This document shows positions 28,019 to 37,330 of a stretch of DNA of 64,000 bases, piece by piece. The stretch's first letter is position 1; the number at the start of each line of letters is the position of its first letter. A program made the translations under genes and the position numbers. Under the pieces are notes generated by a model that was not told where the DNA came from, searched no databases, and saw only the letters and a list, made by a program, of their open reading frames with translations. Source of the DNA: Aliiroseovarius sp. Z3 (GTDB taxonomy: Bacteria > Pseudomonadota > Alphaproteobacteria > Rhodobacterales > Rhodobacteraceae); contig NZ_JAFMZK010000009.1 in NCBI RefSeq assembly GCF_029105185.1, positions 1 to 64,000 of the forward strand, given 5' to 3'.

Positions 28019-28103
28019 TTTGGGTGGAAAAGAAAGTGAAAAGCCAGATGTAGTGCGAGCGCGCATTACGCCCGCCACATCCGGTATGCTTGGGGCAGGA
28101 CGA

Positions 28104-29822
28104 TCAATCGCGCGTGCCAGCGAAGCGTTCCTGCCAGCTTTCCCGATCCTCGTCCGAGATCTTGGCGAACACGTTCTCCGGCACGGTGAAACTGTGCCCG
28201 GCGGGCAGCGCACCAAGGGCCGCGGGCACGTCGTCGGGCCAACTGTCATCTTGGGTATTCATTGCCGCGAGCATCGTTTGGGCGGCATCCGGAATGAAGG
28301 GCGCAGACAGCACGGCGTAGAACCGGATCAGGTTCAGGGCCAGACGGATTTGAGCCGCTGCCTGATCAGGATTGGTCTTGAAAGTCGTCCACGGCGCAGC
28401 GGTCTGCAGATATTCATTGCCCGCGACCCAGATGCCGCGCAGCTCTTGCGCCGCTTTGCGCACGTCCATGGCTTCCATATGCGCTTCATATGAACGGGTT
28501 TTGGCGGTTAGATCGGCTATCAGTGCGCTTTCCAGATCACCATAGCTGCCACCTTCCGGCACCGCTTCCGAGAATTTCGAGCGGCAGAACTTGGTCACGC
28601 GGCTGACGAAATTGCCCAGCACGTCGGCTAGATCTTTGTTTACGCTGGTCTGGAAATTCTCCCACGTAAACTCGGCATCCGAGTTTTCCGGCGCGTGGCT
28701 CAAGAGCCACCAGCGCCAGTAGTCTGCGGGCAGGATCGACAGCGCCTGATCCATGAACACGCCGCGACCTTTGGAGGTCGAGAACTGCCCACCATCATAG
28801 TTCAGATAGTTGAACGATTTGATGTAATCGACCAGCTTCCACGGCTCGCCCGACCCCATGATGGTCGCGGGGAAGCTCAATGTATGGAAGGGTACGTTGT
28901 CCTTGCCCATGAACTGCACGTAGCGCACGTCGTCGGCACCCTTGTCGGTGCGCCACCAACGCTGCCAGAAATCGTCGCCTTCCCCCAGCTTGTCGGCCAG
29001 TTCGGCGGTTGCCGCGATGTATTCAATCGGGGCGTCGAACCAGACATAAAAGACCTTGCCTTCCATGCCGGGCCAATCCTCGTCCCCCTTCTTGACGGGC
29101 ACACCCCAGTCCAGATCGCGGGTGATGCCCCGGTCTTGCAGACCGTCACCATCATGCAGCCATTTCTTGGCGATGGACGTGGTCAAAACGGGCCAGTCCG
29201 TCTTGGTGTCGATCCACTGATCCAGTTTGTCCTTCAGCTTCGACTGGCGCAGATACAAATGTTTGGTCTCGCGCACTTCCAGATCGGTCGACCCTGAAAT
29301 GGCCGAGCGCGGGTTGATCAGGTCGGTCGGGTCCAGCTGTTTGGTGCAGTTCTCGCACTGGTCGCCACGCGCGCCGTCATAGCCGCAGTTGGGGCATTCG
29401 CCCTCGATATAGCGATCCGGCAGGAAACGGCCGTCGGCGTTGGAATAGACCTGTTTTTCGCTGACTTCCTCGATCAAACCATTCTCGGCCAGTTTTCCCG
29501 CGAAATGCTGGGTCAGCTTGTGGTTCCGGTCTGACGAGGATCGTCCGAAATTATCGAACGACAGGCGGAATCCATCTGCGATTTCCGATTGTACCGCGTG
29601 CATCTCGGCGCAGAACTCGGCCACCGGTTTGCCAGCCTTGGCGGCGGCCAGTTCGGCGGGGGTGCCGTGTTCGTCGGTCGCACAGATGAACATGACCTCG
29701 CGACCCCGACCACGGTTGTAGCGCGCGTAAAGGTCAGCCGGCAGTTGCGAGCCAACCAGATTGCCGAGGTGCTTGATCCCGTTGATGTATGGGATCGCCG
29801 AGGTGATAAGGACGCGGTTCAT
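28104..29822 (-). CDS. metG: Methionyl-tRNA synthetase
   Basis: MetG charges tRNA-Met for initiation and elongation. The 572-residue class I enzyme has the HIGH-equivalent HLGN at residues 18-21, a zinc-binding knuckle [17 protein letters not shown] near 140-156, and the KMSKS-equivalent FSTSKGRG near 345. It lacks the extra C-terminal tRNA-binding dimerisation domain seen in E. coli MetG. It is a single gene reading toward the Nudix gene. Confidence 0.97.
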   Translation of the reverse strand: MNRVLITSAIPYINGIKHLGNLVGSQLPADLYARYNRGRGREVMFICATDEHGTPAELAAAKAGKPVAEFCAEMHAVQSEIADGFRLSFDNFGRSSSDRNHKLTQHFAGKLAENGLIEEVSEKQVYSNADGRFLPDRYIEGECPNCGYDGARGDQCENCTKQLDPTDLINPRSAISGSTDLEVRETKHLYLRQSKLKDKLDQWIDTKTDWPVLTTSIAKKWLHDGDGLQDRGITRDLDWGVPVKKGDEDWPGMEGKVFYVWFDAPIEYIAATAELADKLGEGDDFWQRWWRTDKGADDVRYVQFMGKDNVPFHTLSFPATIMGSGEPWKLVDYIKSFNYLNYDGGQFSTSKGRGVFMDQALSILPADYWRWWLLSHAPENSDAEFTWENFQTSVNKDLADVLGNFVSRVTKFCRSKFSEAVPEGGSYGDLESALIADLTAKTRSYEAHMEAMDVRKAAQELRGIWVAGNEYLQTAAPWTTFKTNPDQAAAQIRLALNLIRFYAVLSAPFIPDAAQTMLAAMNTQDDSWPDDVPAALGALPAGHSFTVPENVFAKISDEDRESWQERFAGTRD

Positions 29823-29925
29823 GTGGGCTCCGGTTCTGCGGTGGTATCAGACGGTTTTGCGCCGTATACGCCATGGCCCCCAGCTTTGCCAGAGGGTCGG
29901 CGTTATGTGGGCCGGTTGCGTCGGG

Positions 29926-31149
29926 TCAGGTTCGGTCGCGCAGCTTTCCGAACAGCCGCCCCATGAAAAACGAGGTGCGTGGCGTATAGGTGTAGGGTGT
30001 GCGGACCTCGCGCGTTGGACGCTGACGGGTGCGGGCCAGCCCGAAGATGATCAAGCCCAGATGCCCGACAGCGATGAACGCAAACAGGGCCGGGGGGCCA
30101 AACTTGTCGATCAATCCGGACGCCATCAATGGCGAGGCGATGGCACCAACCGCATAGAAAAACATCAATGCTGCAGACAGTTCGACCCGTTGTTCGCTGG
30201 TGGCAAAGTCGTTGGCATGGGCCGCCGAGATCGAGAATATCGGGAAGGTTGTGAAGCCAAACAGCCCCGCCGTAACGAACGCGACGCTTTGCCCTATCCC
30301 GGATGCCATGACGGTGACAGCACAGCTTGCGATCGCAGCGGCGGACAGCCAAATCAGCACCCAGCGGCGGTCATAGCGGTCGGCCAGCCAGCCGATGGGA
30401 AGTTGTGCCAAGGCGCCCCCCAGAACGAAACTCGCCAGGAACCACGCCAGTTGCCCGGTCGCCAGCCCGACCTCTTGCCCATAGACCGGGCCAACCATTC
30501 GGAACGCCGCCGAGGTGATCCCTGCCACGATCACTCCGGCGACGGCCAGAGGTGAACAGATCCAGGCAAGAGCGGGTCGCAGCCGCGGCGCGCTGGGGGT
30601 TACGGGTTGTGGTGTGCGGGTGAGCGCAAGTGGCAGGATTGCCGCGCAACAGGTCAAGGCCAGCACGTTGTAGGACACGTAGTGGGCGGGCTCTAAAACA
30701 CCGATCAACAGCTGTGCGGCCAGCGATCCGCCCAGATCGACAAGGCGATAGCCGCCCATCGCGCGACCGCGGGTTTCGTTGGTGATGCGTGCATTCATCC
30801 ATGCTTCGATCACGGTATAGGCACCTGCGATGCTAAGGCCCGTGGCGATTCGCATGACCGCCCACGGCACGGGCGCAATCCACAGCATATGTGCCAGAAG
30901 GCCAATCGCGCCCATGGCGGTGAACCCGGCAAAGGCGCGCGCGTGCCCGACACTGCCCATCAGGCGCGGCGCCCACCAGCAGCCCACAAAGAAGCCGACG
31001 AAATGTGCCGAACCAAGCAAACCGATCTCGGCCTTGCTGAAGCCCAGCCCCAGCCCTGACACGGCATCCAGTGGCCCGACGCCCCCCGAACTCAACTGCA
31101 ACAGGATGACGGATAAAAGAAGCGGTGCAAAGGATATCAAAAAACGCAT
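29926..31149 (-). CDS. MFS transporter (YcaD-like)
   Basis: This 407-residue inner-membrane carrier of the major facilitator superfamily has about twelve hydrophobic segments. The loop 2-3 region reads GCWWAPRLMGSVGHARAFAG, and the matching loop 8-9 region is GWLADRYDRRWV. The similarity is to the YcaD-like group, whose substrate is unknown. I chose ATG 31149 (MRFLISFAPLLL) because GAGG lies five bases upstream and the first helix then begins at once; an in-frame ATG at 31194 adds 15 residues without a ribosome binding site. It is divergent from the ABC ATPase gene. Confidence 0.88.
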   Translation of the reverse strand: MRFLISFAPLLLSVILLQLSSGGVGPLDAVSGLGLGFSKAEIGLLGSAHFVGFFVGCWWAPRLMGSVGHARAFAGFTAMGAIGLLAHMLWIAPVPWAVMRIATGLSIAGAYTVIEAWMNARITNETRGRAMGGYRLVDLGGSLAAQLLIGVLEPAHYVSYNVLALTCCAAILPLALTRTPQPVTPSAPRLRPALAWICSPLAVAGVIVAGITSAAFRMVGPVYGQEVGLATGQLAWFLASFVLGGALAQLPIGWLADRYDRRWVLIWLSAAAIASCAVTVMASGIGQSVAFVTAGLFGFTTFPIFSISAAHANDFATSEQRVELSAALMFFYAVGAIASPLMASGLIDKFGPPALFAFIAVGHLGLIIFGLARTRQRPTREVRTPYTYTPRTSFFMGRLFGKLRDRT

Positions 31150-31365
31150 CGGAACCTCGGGGATTGAGACCAGCATCGGGAATTTGGCTGCCAACGCTAG
31201 GCCGAAAGCGACGGACTGGGGGCGGGCTGTGTCGCATCTGCGACAAAACCGGTGTTGGGCTTGCGGGTCAGAATCGGGGCTGATATGCCCTTTTTTGAAA
31301 ATCCGATGAAATTCATCGGGTATCGCCCGCCCTCGCGGGCCAAGCGAAGGACCGACCTTGCGACG

Positions 31366-32487
31366 ATGGATGGGGCCACTGTGAACAACGCGCGGTTAGA
31401 GATACGCGACCTGCACCGCGATTTCGGTGGTCGCCCCGTTGTGCGCGGTGTGTCGCTGTCCTTACAGGCTGGGCAGGTGACGGGGCTGCTTGGCCCGTCT
31501 GGATGCGGGAAATCTACGACGCTTCGGATCATTGCGGGGGTGGATCAGCAGACGTCGGGTGGAGTGTGGATCGACGGACGGCAGGTGGCGGGCCCGGGCG
31601 TGTTCCTGCCCCCTGAAAAACGCCAGATCGGCCTGATGTTTCAGGATTTCGCGCTGTTTCCTCATTTGTCAGTCGCCGACAACGTGGCGTTCGGGTTGAA
31701 AGGCTCGCGCACGGAAAAGCGTCTGCGTGTGCGTGAACTCTTGGAAAGAGTCGGCTTGGTTCGGTTCATCGACAGCTTTCCGCATGAACTGTCGGGCGGC
31801 GAACAGCAACGGGTGGCGCTGGCACGTGCGCTTGCCCCGCGCCCGTCGATCATGCTGATGGACGAGCCGTTCTCGGGCCTGGACAACCGACTGCGCGACG
31901 GCATTCGGGACGAAACGCTTGGTATCCTGAAAGACGAAGGCGCAGCCGTGCTTCTGGTGACGCATGAGCCGGAAGAAGCGATGCGCATGGCAGACGAGAT
32001 TGCCTTGATGCGGGACGGTCGGATCGTACAATGCGGCGCGCCCTACAACCTTTATAATGCGCCGGTTGATCTAAAAGCGGCGGCGTTTTTCTCGGACGTG
32101 AATGTGATCTCAGGGGTGGTTGAGGGCGCATTGACCGAAACGGCTTTCGGGCAGTTTCTGGCCCCCGGTGTGCCTGATGGTGCCAAGGTGGACATCGTGA
32201 TCCGGCCGCAGCACCTGAAGATCGACTTTGACCGTGGTGGGAAAGGGCCAAGCCCGACCCAGGACCATGGCGTCTGGGCCCGCGCGTTGGTGGACCGTGC
32301 ACGTTTCATCGGCAAGGAAAGCCTGGTGGATTTCCGGATGGAAGGCGATGGATCAATCCTGACCGCTTCGGTTCCTTCGGTGTTTCTGCCCCAACCCGGC
32401 ACGCCGCTTTGGATCGCGATTCGGCGTGACAGGTGCTTTGTCTTTCGGCACAGCGATAGGCTGGGGCCGGATGCGCCCAGCCCATAG
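31366..32487 (+). CDS. ABC transporter ATP-binding protein of the Fe/spermidine/thiamine type
   Basis: The protein is about 373 residues. The ATPase domain has Walker A GPSGCGKST, signature LSGGEQQR, Walker B ILMLMDEPF-like IMLMDEPFSGLD, and switch histidine LLVTHEPEEA. A C-terminal TOBE-like regulatory region begins near 240. It resembles FbpC/PotA-type importer ATPases. No permease or binding-protein gene lies beside it, so the partner and substrate are unknown. The start is uncertain: ATG 31366, GTG 31381 and upstream ATGs to 31252 are all in frame, and none has a strong ribosome binding site. Confidence 0.88.
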   Translation: MDGATVNNARLEIRDLHRDFGGRPVVRGVSLSLQAGQVTGLLGPSGCGKSTTLRIIAGVDQQTSGGVWIDGRQVAGPGVFLPPEKRQIGLMFQDFALFPHLSVADNVAFGLKGSRTEKRLRVRELLERVGLVRFIDSFPHELSGGEQQRVALARALAPRPSIMLMDEPFSGLDNRLRDGIRDETLGILKDEGAAVLLVTHEPEEAMRMADEIALMRDGRIVQCGAPYNLYNAPVDLKAAAFFSDVNVISGVVEGALTETAFGQFLAPGVPDGAKVDIVIRPQHLKIDFDRGGKGPSPTQDHGVWARALVDRARFIGKESLVDFRMEGDGSILTASVPSVFLPQPGTPLWIAIRRDRCFVFRHSDRLGPDAPSP

Positions 32488-32695
32488 CCAATTTGCCAGC
32501 CTTTCGCGTTGAGCGTAAAAATGCAGGAGCGTAAACGCCCCTGATGGGCAAGAAAACGCACCTGCGCGCTTGTTGCACATCATTTTCCCGCCAGTTTTTC
32601 GCTTTGGGGCTTTGAACTTGTCCCGCAAAGCAATAAATGTTTCAGGCGCTATACATGTGGGCGGGCACCTTGCCGGTCCAGTGAGGGAGAATAAC

Positions 32696-32917
32696 ATGCT
32701 CAACAATATCGGCCTTCCGGGCCTTCTTCTGATTGCCGTCGTCGTGCTGGTTCTGTTCGGTCGCGGCAAGATTTCGTCGCTGATGGGCGAAGTTGGCAAA
32801 GGCATCACTGCGTTCAAGAAAGGCGTTGATGACGGCAAGAAAGAGATCGAAGATCAGGCTGCTGACATCGCCAAGGATGTCACTCCGAAAGAAGAAAAAG
32901 ATAAGGAAAAGGCGTAA
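32696..32917 (+). CDS. tatA: Twin-arginine translocase subunit TatA
   Basis: TatA forms the pore-like oligomer that moves folded proteins with RR signal peptides across the inner membrane. The 73-residue protein has an N-terminal hydrophobic helix ([17 protein letters not shown]), then the conserved [17 protein letters not shown] hinge and amphipathic helix, and a charged Lys/Glu tail. I chose ATG 32696, which has GAGGGAGA upstream; in-frame codons further up give no TatA sequence. It is the first gene of tatABC. Confidence 0.96.
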   Translation: MLNNIGLPGLLLIAVVVLVLFGRGKISSLMGEVGKGITAFKKGVDDGKKEIEDQAADIAKDVTPKEEKDKEKA

Positions 32918-32942
32918 GCCCGACCGCTAGGGGGCGCAGCCC

Positions 32943-33620
32943 ATGTTTGATATCGGGTTTTCCGAACTTCTCGTGATCGGGGTTGTGGCCCTGATCGTGG
33001 TTGGTCCCAAGGACCTGCCGGGTATGTTTCGCACGCTGGGCCGATTTACTGCGCGCGCGCGCCAGATGGGCCGGGAATTCAGCCAGGCGATGAACGAAGC
33101 CGCCGACGAGGCCGGCGCCAAGGATATTGCCGATACGTTCAAATCCGCGACCTCGCCCAAGGCGATGGGGTTGGATGCTCTGAACAAGGCGGCGGACGGG
33201 TTCGAAAAATGGGATCCCGCGAAATCCCTGCGCGATTCGAAAAAACCGGATGCGAAAGCAAAGACGGACGGCCAGCATAGCGACGAGAAATCGTTGGCTG
33301 ACAAGGCTGGTGATGCTGCGGGGCGAAAAATTCAAGACGCCACTGCAACGTCGGCCGCAGATCGCAAAGCCGCGGACGAGGCCCGCAAAGCCGAGATGTT
33401 GAAGGTCAAGCGACCGCCATCGAAACGTCCCTCGGAACGTAACGTTGGTGACGCGACCGACACCAAGCCCCCGGCAACGACAAAAGCAAAGTCGCCGGCT
33501 CGCAAACCTGCAGCGAAGAAATCGGCGGCAAAGAAACCTGCCAAGACGCAGGCGACGGCGTCCAAAGCAAAGCCAAAGGCCGCCCCAAAGCGCAAACCTA
33601 CGGACACATCTGACGCATGA
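32943..33620 (+). CDS. tatB: Twin-arginine translocase subunit TatB
   Basis: TatB pairs with TatC to recognise twin-arginine signals. The 225-residue protein has the short N-terminal helix [22 protein letters not shown] with the conserved Glu and GPKDLP hinge, then an amphipathic helix. The C-terminal half is long and unusual: after about residue 150 it is rich in Lys, Ala and Pro, and resembles histone H1 tails ([17 protein letters not shown]). The last bases overlap tatC (ATGA). Confidence 0.94.
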   Translation: MFDIGFSELLVIGVVALIVVGPKDLPGMFRTLGRFTARARQMGREFSQAMNEAADEAGAKDIADTFKSATSPKAMGLDALNKAADGFEKWDPAKSLRDSKKPDAKAKTDGQHSDEKSLADKAGDAAGRKIQDATATSAADRKAADEARKAEMLKVKRPPSKRPSERNVGDATDTKPPATTKAKSPARKPAAKKSAAKKPAKTQATASKAKPKAAPKRKPTDTSDA

Positions 33621-34522
33621 GCGACACTGACGAGATCGAAGACAGCTCGGCCCCGCTGATCGAGCATCTGGCCGAGCTACGCACACGGCTGATTCATTCC
33701 GCCATCGCCTTCATCATCGCCATGGTGATCTGTTTCACCGTGTGGAACCCGATCTTCAACTTTTTGACCGATCCACTTTGTTCAACCATGGCAGAGCGCG
33801 GGCAGGACCAGTGCGGCCTGATCCTGATCAAGCTGCAAGAAGGCTTCTTCGTCGCAATCTCGATCTCGCTGTTTGGTGGGTTGGTGTTGTCCTTCCCGTT
33901 CATCAGCTATCAGCTGTGGCGCTTCGTGGCGCCGGGGCTTTACAAGTCGGAAAAGAACGCGTTCCTGCCCTTCATGATTGCGTCCCCCGTGATGTTCTTC
34001 ATCGGGGCATCCTTTGCGTTCTATGTTGTGATGCCGCTGGCCTTCGACTTCTTTCTGGGCTTTCAGCAAGCGGGCGACGTGGCGGATACGGGGGTTGAAG
34101 CCTCGATTGATTTTCAGGGGTCGGTGCAGGAATATCTGCGCCTAACGATCAAGTTCATCGTCGCTTTCGGCCTGTGTTTTCAGCTTCCGGTATTGTTGAC
34201 CCTGATGGGCAAAGCCGGGTTGGTCAGCGCGCAGGGTCTGGCGGATGTGCGTAAATACGCGGTTGTGGGCATTCTGGTGCTGGCCGCCCTTGTCACGCCG
34301 CCTGACGTGATCACCCAGGTGATCCTGTTTGTCGTGGTCTACGGGCTTTATGAAATCTCGATCCAGCTTGTGAAACGGGTCGAGAAGAAGCGCGAAGCCG
34401 ATCTGCGGGCACAAGGGCTATGGTTCGAAGATGACGAAGGCGAAGCCGACGAGGACGAGTTGATGGCCGAGTTCGACGCGGATGAGGACGATGATCCCGG
34501 ACAGGTGGAGAAGGGGGAATGA
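33617..34522 (+). CDS. tatC: Twin-arginine translocase subunit TatC
   Basis: TatC is the six-helix core receptor of the Tat translocase. The 301-residue protein has the N-terminal [17 protein letters not shown] with the essential HLxELRxR motif, six hydrophobic segments, and a cytoplasmic Asp/Glu-rich C-terminal tail of about 30 residues ([11 protein letters not shown]), which is longer than in E. coli. It overlaps both tatB and the following ATPase gene by four bases, so the four genes are translationally coupled. Confidence 0.97.
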   Translation: MSDTDEIEDSSAPLIEHLAELRTRLIHSAIAFIIAMVICFTVWNPIFNFLTDPLCSTMAERGQDQCGLILIKLQEGFFVAISISLFGGLVLSFPFISYQLWRFVAPGLYKSEKNAFLPFMIASPVMFFIGASFAFYVVMPLAFDFFLGFQQAGDVADTGVEASIDFQGSVQEYLRLTIKFIVAFGLCFQLPVLLTLMGKAGLVSAQGLADVRKYAVVGILVLAALVTPPDVITQVILFVVVYGLYEISIQLVKRVEKKREADLRAQGLWFEDDEGEADEDELMAEFDADEDDDPGQVEKGE

Positions 34523-35364
34523 GCGACGCGGACGCCCTGACGCGCATCGCCGATGCGCTGGAGCGGATGTCGCCTGCGCCTTTGTCCGCCCCTGATTTCG
34601 GTGCTGCGGACGCGTTCGTCTGGCACACCGCACCTGACCGGCTGGAGCCTGTGCCGAAGGTCAATCGCGTCGCTATCGAGCTTCTGATTGGTGTCAATCG
34701 GTCCCGCGACACCTTGCTTGAGAACACGTTGCAGTTCGCGCGCGGTTTGCCCGCGAACAACGCGCTTCTGTGGGGCGCGCGCGGGATGGGGAAATCCTCG
34801 CTCGTCAAAGCGGTCCATGCCGAGGTGCTGCGCCGGGGCGAAGCATTGAAAATCGTCGAGGTGCAGCGCGAAGACTTGCCGACGATCAGTCGCTTGCTGG
34901 GGCTTCTTCGCAATTCGCCCTATCGCTTCCTGCTGTTTTGCGACGATCTGAGCTTCAGCCATGATGACGAGCATTACAAAAGCCTGAAAGCGGTGCTGGA
35001 TGGCGGGATCGAGGGGCGGCCCGAGAATGTCGTGTTCTATGCCACGTCGAACCGCCGCCACCTGATGCCGCGCGATATGATCGAGAATGAACGCTCGTCC
35101 GCGATCAACCCGTCCGAGGCGGTTGAAGAAAAAGTGTCCTTGTCGGACCGGTTCGGGCTTTGGCTGGGCTTCCACCCCTGCGATCAGGATGAATACCTCG
35201 CCATGATCCAAGGCTATTGCGATGCTTATGGTGTGACGATCGACAGCGATACGATGCGCGCAGAGGCGATTGAGTGGCAGGCCACACGCGGCGCAAGGTC
35301 AGGCCGGGTGGCTTGGCAATATTTTGTAGATTTGGCCGGACGCAAGGGTGTTGCGCTGAGCTAG
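34519..35364 (+). CDS. DUF815 family AAA ATPase
   Basis: This 281-residue P-loop ATPase is of the DUF815 group, with Walker [10 protein letters not shown] near residue 93, Walker [12 protein letters not shown] near 138, and the sensor-1-like [12 protein letters not shown] near 172. The protein is cytosolic with no membrane helix, and its biological role is not established. The start overlaps the tatC stop (ATGA). This neighbour of tatABC is conserved in related genomes, which hints at a link to export, but that is only inference. Confidence 0.9.
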   Translation: MSDADALTRIADALERMSPAPLSAPDFGAADAFVWHTAPDRLEPVPKVNRVAIELLIGVNRSRDTLLENTLQFARGLPANNALLWGARGMGKSSLVKAVHAEVLRRGEALKIVEVQREDLPTISRLLGLLRNSPYRFLLFCDDLSFSHDDEHYKSLKAVLDGGIEGRPENVVFYATSNRRHLMPRDMIENERSSAINPSEAVEEKVSLSDRFGLWLGFHPCDQDEYLAMIQGYCDAYGVTIDSDTMRAEAIEWQATRGARSGRVAWQYFVDLAGRKGVALS

Positions 35365-35369
35365 GGGGA

Positions 35370-35485
35370 AGGGGCGTTGCCCCTCTGCGCGTGCGCAGGG
35401 CTCCGCCCGTTCTGCGGGCGAAATGGTCCACTGGACCATTTCCGGGAAGCCCTTGAACCCCCAGGATATTTTTAGCCAGAAAAAG
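35370..35485 (+). repeat. Dispersed intergenic element, copy 1 (after serS)
   Basis: The stretch between two convergent genes holds a string of hairpins. These are AGGGGC/GCCCCT (35370-35384), CTGCGC/GCGCAG, CGCCCG/CGGGCG, and AAATGGTCC/GGACCATTT (35421-35441), followed by the block CCCCAGGATATTTTT-GCCAGAAAAAG. The first hairpin and the last block recur at 51937-51998 in the same orientation, again directly after the stop codon of a minus-strand gene. The central hairpins are only in this copy. It is probably a family-specific 3' mRNA element. Confidence 0.6.
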
Positions 35486-35492
35486 CCGAGTG

Positions 35493-36785
35493 TCAGACGA
35501 GGTCGCCGTCTGCGGTGATCCGAGTCTTCCCATTCAGATACGGGTGCAGAGCTTGTGGCAGCAGGACAGAGCCATCTTCGAGCTGACCGTTCTCCAAGAC
35601 AGCAATCAGCGCGCGGCCCACGGCAAGGCCCGAGCCGTTCAGCGTATGAACGAATTGTGGCTTGCCGCCATCTGCGGGCTTATAGCGCGCATTCATGCGG
35701 CGGGCCTGAAAATCTCCGGCAACCGAAACCGAGCTGATTTCGCGATACTGGTTCTGGCCGGGCAGCCAGACCTCGATATCGTGGGTGCGTTTCATGCCGA
35801 AGCCCAGATCGCCGGTACAGAGCACCACGGTGCGATAGGGCAGACCCAGACGCTCCAGAATATCCTCGGCCAGTCGCGTCATGCGCTTATGTTCAGCCTC
35901 AGATTCTTCTGGGCGCGTGATCGACACCATTTCGACCTTTTCGAACTGGTGTTGACGCAGCATGCCGGCGGTGTCGCGTCCCGCCGAACCCGCTTCGGAC
36001 CGGAAACACTGGGTGTGCGCGACATAGCGGCGGGGCAGATAGCCGTCATCGACGGTGACGCCATTCACGATGTTGGTCAGCGTGACTTCGGCGGTCGGCA
36101 CCAGCCACCAGCCATTGGTGGTTTGATAGCTGTCCTCGCCGAATTTGGGCAGTTGCCCGGTGCCATACATCATATCTTCCTTGACCAGAACCGGGGTCCA
36201 GGTTTCGGTCAGGCCGTTTTCTTCGGTGTGCACGTCCATCATGAACTGCGCCAGCGCGCGGTGCAGGCGGGCCACGGCGCCGGACAGCAGCATGAAGCGC
36301 GAACCGGACAGCTTCGCCGCGGTTTCAAAATCCATGCCGGATTTCACCGCGGGCAGCTCGTAATGCTCAAGCGGTTTGAAGTCGAACGTGGCAGGGGTGC
36401 CCCACCGGTTGATCTCGACATTGTCGTTCTCATCCGCTCCATCGGGAACGTCGTCGCCCGGAATGTTGGGCAGCCCCATCAGAAGATCGGTCAGCTTGGC
36501 GTCAAGCGCCTTGGCGTCATCGTTCAGCTTCGCGATCTCGGCTTTCTTTTCACCAACCAGCGCGCGCAGTCGTTCAAATTCCGTTTCATCACCCGACGCC
36601 TTCGCCGCGCCGACTGCCTTGGCGGCCTTGTTGGCCTCGGCCTGTGCGGTTTCGGCGGCGAGGATCGAGGCCCGGCGGGCTTCGTCGATTGCCAGAATGT
36701 CGTCTGACATAGGCGACAGACCACGACGGGCCATTCCTGCGTCGAAGGCTTCGGGATTGTCGCGGATCAGACGAATATCATGCAT
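35493..36785 (-). CDS. serS: Seryl-tRNA synthetase
   Basis: SerS charges tRNA-Ser and tRNA-Sec with serine. The 430-residue class II enzyme has an N-terminal coiled-coil arm that grips the long variable arm of tRNA-Ser (about 25-110), then the catalytic core with motif 2 [25 protein letters not shown] and motif 3 [17 protein letters not shown] chose ATG 36785 ([15 protein letters not shown]) because GAGGA lies seven bases upstream; an in-frame ATG at 36815 has no site. Confidence 0.97.
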   Translation of the reverse strand: MHDIRLIRDNPEAFDAGMARRGLSPMSDDILAIDEARRASILAAETAQAEANKAAKAVGAAKASGDETEFERLRALVGEKKAEIAKLNDDAKALDAKLTDLLMGLPNIPGDDVPDGADENDNVEINRWGTPATFDFKPLEHYELPAVKSGMDFETAAKLSGSRFMLLSGAVARLHRALAQFMMDVHTEENGLTETWTPVLVKEDMMYGTGQLPKFGEDSYQTTNGWWLVPTAEVTLTNIVNGVTVDDGYLPRRYVAHTQCFRSEAGSAGRDTAGMLRQHQFEKVEMVSITRPEESEAEHKRMTRLAEDILERLGLPYRTVVLCTGDLGFGMKRTHDIEVWLPGQNQYREISSVSVAGDFQARRMNARYKPADGGKPQFVHTLNGSGLAVGRALIAVLENGQLEDGSVLLPQALHPYLNGKTRITADGDLV

Positions 36786-36940
36786 GTGGGCTTCCTCGGT
36801 TTTCTTGTCCGGCATATGCCAGAAGCGGGCGCGGGGGGGAAGGGGGAATGATGATCACCCGCTTGCTGGACAACCCCAAGACCCCCATATAGGGTGCGCC
36901 AACGTTTGGGGCCGAGGCCCGCTTGAGAAGGGATATCCAC

Positions 36941-37270
36941 ATGTTTGCCACTCCTGCATTTGCACAGGCCGCAGGCGCGCCCACCGGTGGGCTTTTGAAT
37001 TCAATGCTGGTTCCGATGTTGCTGGTATTCGCGATCATGTATTTCTTCATGATCCGCCCGCAGCAAAAGAAGATGAAAGAGCATCAGGCGATGCTGGCGG
37101 CCCTGCGCAAAGGCGATCAGGTGGTCACGCAGGGTGGCCTGATCGGCAAGGTTCTTAAGGTCAAGGATGACTCCGAGGTTGAGGTCGAGATCGCAACCGG
37201 TGTCAAAGTGCGCGTCGTGCGCGCGACCATCGTCAAGGTGATCGGCAAGACCGAGCCGGTCGAAAGCTGA
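36941..37270 (+). CDS. yajC: Preprotein translocase subunit YajC
   Basis: YajC is an accessory membrane protein of the SecDF complex. The 109-residue protein has a short N terminus, one hydrophobic helix (MLVPMLLVFAIMYFFMIRP near 21-39), the conserved RPQQKKMKEH, and a cytoplasmic beta-rich domain with GDQVVTQGGLIGKV. ATG 36941 has AAGGGA upstream, and an earlier ATG at 36923 adds six residues. It is the first gene of yajC-secDF. Confidence 0.95.
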   Translation: MFATPAFAQAAGAPTGGLLNSMLVPMLLVFAIMYFFMIRPQQKKMKEHQAMLAALRKGDQVVTQGGLIGKVLKVKDDSEVEVEIATGVKVRVVRATIVKVIGKTEPVES

Positions 37271-37330
37271 CCGGCAGGCGGTTCAACCGCCATAAAACAA
37301 CGACATCAAACGCTTATAAGGCAGGGGCTG

